64,000 nucleotides of DNA from Euryodendron excelsum. Lineage: Eukaryota; Streptophyta; Magnoliopsida; Ericales; Pentaphylacaceae. Below, piece after piece: positions 60,114 to 64,000 of this stretch. Location: positions 6,291,501 through 6,355,500 of the forward strand of contig CM065392.1 in NCBI GenBank assembly GCA_033060915.1, in the 5' to 3' direction. A program made the position numbers and the translations under genes. Each line of letters begins with the position of its first letter. Positions within the stretch are counted from its first letter, which is position 1. The notes beneath the pieces are model-generated. The model did not search any database. It was not told the DNA's origin and worked only from the letters and a program-made list of their open reading frames with translations.

Positions 60114-63100
60114 GGGTGGGGGGTGGGTGGGAATGTTCAAAAATGTTGAATTTTGGTAGGTCAAGGAAAATTTTTCTGAATTTTAGGCCGGCCAACACAT
60201 TATTTCTTATCATAAATACCTAAAATCTAGGGGATATAAACATAATTTTGTCAAAGTAGGGGGGACCATGGCCCCCCTACTGTCTACACCTACTACTGTC
60301 CCTGACCAAACCATCCCCCATTAAAAACCGAACCAACCGAATCGGTCAAACAGTTCGCTTGTGAACCCCAAAGTTATACATATAATATCAGGGATCTTGA
60401 GGTCCCAAGGGTGTGATTTGTGCTTGTTAATAAGATCCAACCTCTTGAAAAACTTTATAAGCAAACCAAAAAGGAGAAACAGAAAAGAAAAATAAAACCT
60501 TAGTTACCTAACTTAAACTTAAGGGTGAATCATAGTGACCGGTTTAAAACAAGACTGGACAACATGATAAAGGTGAGAATAGAATGAGTGGACCGTAAGA
60601 TAACGAGTAGGAAAAGTATGAACAAGTGTAAGCTTAGCAAATAAGCAAAGGAGGGGGAACTAGTAAAAGTCATCAAAAGGGTGGGTGCCTCATCAAAGAA
60701 ATAGTAATGGGGGATGTGTTAAATCAGAATACAAGTGAAAAAGAAAAAGCAGAATGAACAAGAAGAACCAAGTAACCATTATGGAGATGTATAAGACAAA
60801 GTAAAGAAATATAGAGAAATAACAGGTCTCTGATGGTACATTGGGTGTAAAATTAAAACACCCCTGTTTAAGTCACCCAACCCCTACACACCAACTCCCC
60901 TGTGGTGCTTCTTGCTTTTGGGTGGGGGAAGGGGCATAATGTTGAAGGGCGTCCTCTCAGGTTTTGAAGCATCTCTGCCTCTTTTTAAATGTCTGTTTGA
61001 GGAGTCGAAGCGAAGTCAACCTCCAACAATATATGTGAATCCAAAATCTCCCTTGTGAATCAAGGCTGAGGGACCAATGAGCACAGCAGCCTACAAGGCT
61101 GGTAGTTTCTTTTTTCCTTGATTGTATATGTTTTTTCTTTGCTCTCTGCATGATAGATCTTCTCCTTGTGATTCCCCAACTGGGTTATTATTCGCCAAGA
61201 TTGACATTTGAATTTTGACTGAAGGCTACGAGATTGGAGGACAACGGTTGATCTGATCAAAATGATGGAACCTTCATTCCCTGTTATTTCAGTAGGGCTT
61301 CAGAATCAACTTCTGCATTTTATTGGAAAATTAGGGAAGATTGAAACTATGATGAAGGTAATTGACAATTTTTTTCTTATGGAAAATTAACTTGACATTG
61401 CAAATCTCAAAGATTGTGTTGTGCAAGTAAGACAGTTTTTGTTCTGTTTTAATTCTGTTCTTTTATGCCATGTCTGTTAAATCAAGCAGTTCCATAAGCA
61501 CTGTTACGTGTGTGACAATTTTGTTTAGCCATTTTGGTCATTCTTATGCAACAGGACTCCTATGTGGGTTCTTAGAATTCAAATTGACCTCCCAGTGCTG
61601 TGATAAATTCCCTTCCACTTTTATCATTTATGCAGTTGTTCTATAAAATAGTGGCATCGGGTGCAGAAATCAACTTCTCTACTTATTCAATTTTGTTGAA
61701 GAATCTTTTGGCTGCTGGAAATTGGAGGAAATATGTTGAGGTAACCTCATCAAACTTCTGTGGTGCTTCCTTTCATATCTTATAATTTGGGAAGTAATGC
61801 ATCACTATTTATTGAGAGGAAATGCATAACAGGGGAATTCTCTCTCATTCGTGTGTGTGCAGTGTTTGTAGTGTTATCCAGTACAAGAAAACAATCTCCC
61901 TTACATATCTCATGCTTTTTAATATTTAGGGCATTCAACAATTGAATTTTTTTTTTCATGCAGGTACTGCAATGGATGGAGGATGCAGGAATTCGACCAT
62001 CAAGTGGAATGTATCGCAGTATTTTGTTCTTTGCACAAAATAGTGGTGGGGCTGAATATGCTGCTGTTATACAAGAAAGAGTAGGTATGCATACTTATCC
62101 CGGTATGAATTTATGAGAGAGGTGATTTATTTAAATTTTGGTTTCATCTGATGTAATTTTCAAGAAGCAGCCATAAAACTGAATTTTTTATTACACTAGA
62201 TATGACAGAAATGCTGTCTCGAAGCTACTTAATAAGTATTGTGATATTTAGGAGGTCAGTTTAAGCCTTTCCATTTAGACAGGATTTAAACAGTTCATTA
62301 TTACTGTGCTGATTTTGCCATTCTAAAACTAAACTTTTATGCATGTGCTAGATTTTGTTGTACAAAAAGAATTTAAACCTTTGCATATAATCTATAGAAG
62401 AGAATAATGGCAATTCCGATCTTGGTAGGTACTATAACCATGACAAAAATTGATTCCAGAATTAAAGTCTTGCCATCCTTCTACTAGTGTTTTCAACCCT
62501 GGACTGTGCTTGTGCCAATTTTTCATTGTGATATTTACACAGTAAATTTTTCCAAATACTTTTGTAACTTCCATCAACATAGTTAACTTTCACTTCCTTA
62601 CTGATTAGAGCGCTGTAATTGCGCTGCAAAATGGATTTGTACTGATGGTGATATTCCTTCCCTGGTGCTACTCTGTTCACCTAAAACCAATCTAAATCAA
62701 ATGGGAATTCCCTTGCAAAACTTTATCCCTGGAAGTCTTGCACTACTATTTTGGGATTCAGGCAAAACATTTGCAATTTTTTTTAGGGAATATGTTTCAA
62801 GAAACCAAAAAGTACCTCTTGAGTTATAGCATGGATACTAGTCATACTACTACTTACAAAACCAAGCAATTATGTTTTGTAAATGTTGAGGGTAGCTTTC
62901 TATGTCTACTTCATAGTTGCGTTTTCTTTCATTAAATTGTTAATGCTGTCCGGAGTCCCCAGACATCATTTTCAGTTGTGATTTTTTGCATGCAAGTGAT
63001 TCATTTGATACTCATTTGGAAGCTTCTTCCATCCTAGAAGTCTGAAATTCCAAAAGATGATTTGACAGAATCCTTGAAGAGAAAATCTGGGGATGAAATT

Positions 63101-63175
63101 TCAACAAGAAAGCTGCATGATTCTCCCCTTCCCACCATTACATTGACTGAAACAAGTGTGCAGCAGCATCTATAA
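49344..63175 (+). CDS. EMB2654: P-class PPR protein, EMB2654 orthologue (ten exons, 858 codons)
   Basis: Exons: 49344-49754, 53183-53355, 55215-55320, 56980-58089, 58201-58306, 58396-58600, 61225-61357, 61636-61740, 61964-62084 and 63069-63175. They total 2577 bp and end with TAA. Phases join cleanly and all introns are GT-AG except intron 4 (GC-AG). The N-terminus (MATLQYPQFF, Ser/Arg-rich to VVVCKK) looks like a plastid transit peptide. A conserved pre-PPR region follows (VRVHMSGLRKADIPQRYRL, GRFARKNFPVLIR). A long series of 35-residue PPR motifs comes next, for example PNIVSYNALIGAYA, PDVVSYTSLLNAYGR and PNVVSYNALIDAYGSNG. The order and wording match Arabidopsis EMB2654 (At2g41720), which is reported to act in plastid rps12 trans-splicing. 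That function is transferred by orthology. The frame stays open upstream of 49344 to 49134, but MATLQ next to the CT leader is the likelier start. Exon 10 is the least certain. Confidence 0.9.
50737..51786. mobile_element. Non-autonomous hAT-like element (1050 bp) in intron 1, 8-bp TSD
   Basis: The ends read CATAGAACTAAAAATCGG and, in reverse complement, CATAGAACTAAATCGCGG. The flanks AGTATAGC (50729-50736) and AGTATAGT (51787-51794) form an 8-bp duplication with one mismatch. Eight-base TSDs are typical of hAT. The interior is rich in CGTTAC and CCGCGT motifs and has no transposase frame. Confidence 0.75.
54490..54760 (-). pseudogene. LINE reverse-transcriptase zinc-binding (zf-RVT) fragment in intron 2
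   Basis: The minus strand reads RKTIDHLFINCLQFSIWQRL, then about 45 residues later AILAPICVVWLENNDRIF. This follows the plant zf-RVT pattern (VDHLFLHC...IW... and APLCxxWxxWxERNxRxF). The fragment is isolated, with no RT domain beside it. Confidence 0.55.
54779..55145. repeat. About 170-bp tandem duplication in intron 2
   Basis: TTTGACTGATGATTTT occurs at about 54931 and 55101 (offset 170). Each copy has GGGTGGG-type G-rich sequence, CAATTTTRATTGGACC, TTTATTTCTTTT and TTTCTTTCATTTCAT. The first copy is followed by a long (CT)n. The right copy ends about 70 bp before exon 3. Confidence 0.7.
56843..56991 (+). repeat. 75-bp tandem duplication spanning the intron 3 acceptor
   Basis: Unit 1 (56843-56917) and unit 2 (56918-56991) both start CTCTGATG and end CAG|ATTCCTCCAAGT. 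The true exon 4 begins at 56980 in unit 2. Unit 1 keeps an intact upstream acceptor (TTGGTGCAG ending at 56905). Reading on from it gives I-P-P-S-L and a stop. Confidence 0.85.
58090..58200 (+). other. GC-AG intron (intron 4 of the PPR gene, 111 bp)
   Basis: The exon ends AAACAG and the intron starts GCAAGT, the strong consensus of the rare GC donor class. It ends CCAATTCTCAG. Only this junction joins SKQ to GQLTEAES in frame. Using the nearby GTGTCT would shift the frame. A (CCCT)n tract fills the pyrimidine region before the acceptor. Confidence 0.85.
58658..58699 (+). repeat. (CT)n followed by a decoy acceptor in intron 6
   Basis: A (CT) run of about 32 bases ends in CATAG|GC. This acceptor would join exon 6 in phase but give about 16 residues (MHGCSKILYV...) and then a stop. 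The true exon 7, which restores LRDWRTTVDLIKMME, is 2.5 kb further on. Confidence 0.6.
60069..60130 (+). repeat. C8G36 homopolymer and G-rich tract in intron 6
   Basis: Eight C residues (60069-60076) are followed by 36 G residues (60077-60112), then GGG-T repeats. The tract can form G-quadruplexes, or a C/G hairpin. The exact length may be affected by sequencing. Confidence 0.7.
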
Positions 63176-63187
63176 CATACAACATCA

Positions 63188-63290
63188 GCAGTCTGCATCA
63201 TGACCTTCCTCTGAATTGTTGAAAAGAAAATCCAAGAATCAAATTTCGATTAACAAGCTGAATGCCCTTCTGCCGCCTCAAGATTTTTGA
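63188..63290 (+). repeat. Diverged duplicate of the last coding exon in the 3'-UTR
   Basis: TGAATTGTTGAAAAGAAAATC (from about 63212) aligns with exon 10 (GAATCCTTGAAGAGAAAATC, from 63068). The similarity continues through AAATTTC and CAAGCTG, at roughly two thirds identity over 70 bases, offset 145. No open frame is retained in step. Confidence 0.45.
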
Positions 63291-63696
63291 TTGATACAGC
63301 ACTATTATGAAGCTACAACCTGCAAAAACAGCCTACCCTAGTTGCCATCTAAGACTGCTTTAGAGTCTCCATTTCCAAGATACAAATATTACAGTTTGGC
63401 AGCCCAGAAATTGTTTATCAATAGATCAGGTACTCCATTTATATTATTGTGCAGATTCTGATTGTAAAATCGCAGACGTGGATTGATTTCTTGTCGATGT
63501 AATGCATTATGCATACATGTATGCATGGATACTTGTAAATGTAATGGAAGTATTTACCAAAGGCCAGGTGTGGAAGAAATATTCTTATGAAAAGGGTTGG
63601 ATTTGATTAGTAATAACCGCATGATTTGACTTGTTTTTGTGTGCATGTGCATGTGCATGTTTTGGATGTTGCGGTGAATGGTTAGAACTTTTTTGC

Positions 63697-63896
63697 CTTG
63701 TTTGGATTTTGCATTTGTTGAGGAAAAGACAAAAATACGGGAAAAGATAAGAAAAGAGAATGAAGTAAATAAGGTAATTTAGGTTTTTTTTTTTTTGGTT
63801 GGGAAAAATGATAAGAATGATTAGGTATTTTTTTTTAAAAAATTCGTTTTTCTGTTTAACTACTTATAAACAATGAATATATTCCCTTAATAAATC
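63697..63896. mobile_element. Possible small MITE downstream of the PPR gene
   Basis: CTTGTTTGGATTTT at the left and, in reverse complement, TATGTTTGGATTTA at the right flank an A/T-rich 200-bp segment. No clear TSD. Confidence 0.35.
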
Positions 63897-64000
63897 CAAA
63901 CATAGCATTGGAGGCTTGATTTCAGTTTTTTGAACAGTTAGATGCATGCACCAACTACAGTTACTAGCAAACTTATTCTGAGAGGAGGATTTTTTTTTCT

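Noticed and set aside
59872..60213. Proline-rich minus-strand ORF
   Set aside because: The proline run is the translated G36 homopolymer.
63038..63175. Alternative last exon starting at 63038 or 63041
   Set aside because: It is in frame with a donor at 62081 but gives an insertion (KSEIPKDDLT) not expected from the family. The 62084/63069 junction gives QERVESLKRKSG, which fits better.

Overview
This is nuclear DNA of an angiosperm, almost certainly a eudicot. The two intact genes are plant orthologues with plant-type introns, intergenic DNA is AT-rich, and most of the left half is LTR retrotransposon. I cannot name the species.

Layout. 1-3640: the 3' part of a Ty3/gypsy element with a decayed antisense extra ORF that appears to have introns, then a polypurine tract and an LTR. 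4524-6417: a short terminal-inverted-repeat element (MITE) split by a solo LTR with perfect target-site duplications (TSDs). 9241-34817: a nest of retrotransposons. The outer element A is a chromodomain Ty3/gypsy element bounded by the TSD AAGAC. Its 3' LTR contains a 14.9 kb SIRE-like Ty1/copia element B on the minus strand and a solo LTR (H). B in turn contains three solo LTRs (C and D in one of its LTRs, E in its RNase H). A's internal region was replaced by copia LTR fragments (F, G). Subtracting the nested inserts gives B LTRs of 1531 and 1532 bp and A LTRs of 2152 and 2107 bp, which supports the reconstruction.

36.6-39.9 kb: an intact, intronless-CDS exportin-2 (CAS/CSE1) gene, the nuclear export receptor for importin-alpha, with a 5'-UTR intron and perhaps a very long 3'-UTR intron. 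40-49 kb: intergenic or 3'-UTR DNA with several tandem arrays and a second copy of the 4.5 kb MITE family. 49.3-63.2 kb: a ten-exon P-class pentatricopeptide repeat gene, orthologous by content and order to Arabidopsis EMB2654, a plastid RNA-processing factor. Its introns hold a hAT element, a LINE fragment, tandem duplications (one creates a decoy splice acceptor), a 36-base G run and a GC-AG intron.

The two genes act in separate processes (nuclear transport and plastid RNA maturation) and show no sign of joint regulation. I did not find a wholly new defence or metabolic system. The unusual content is the fully resolvable insertion history and several splice-site oddities in the PPR gene.
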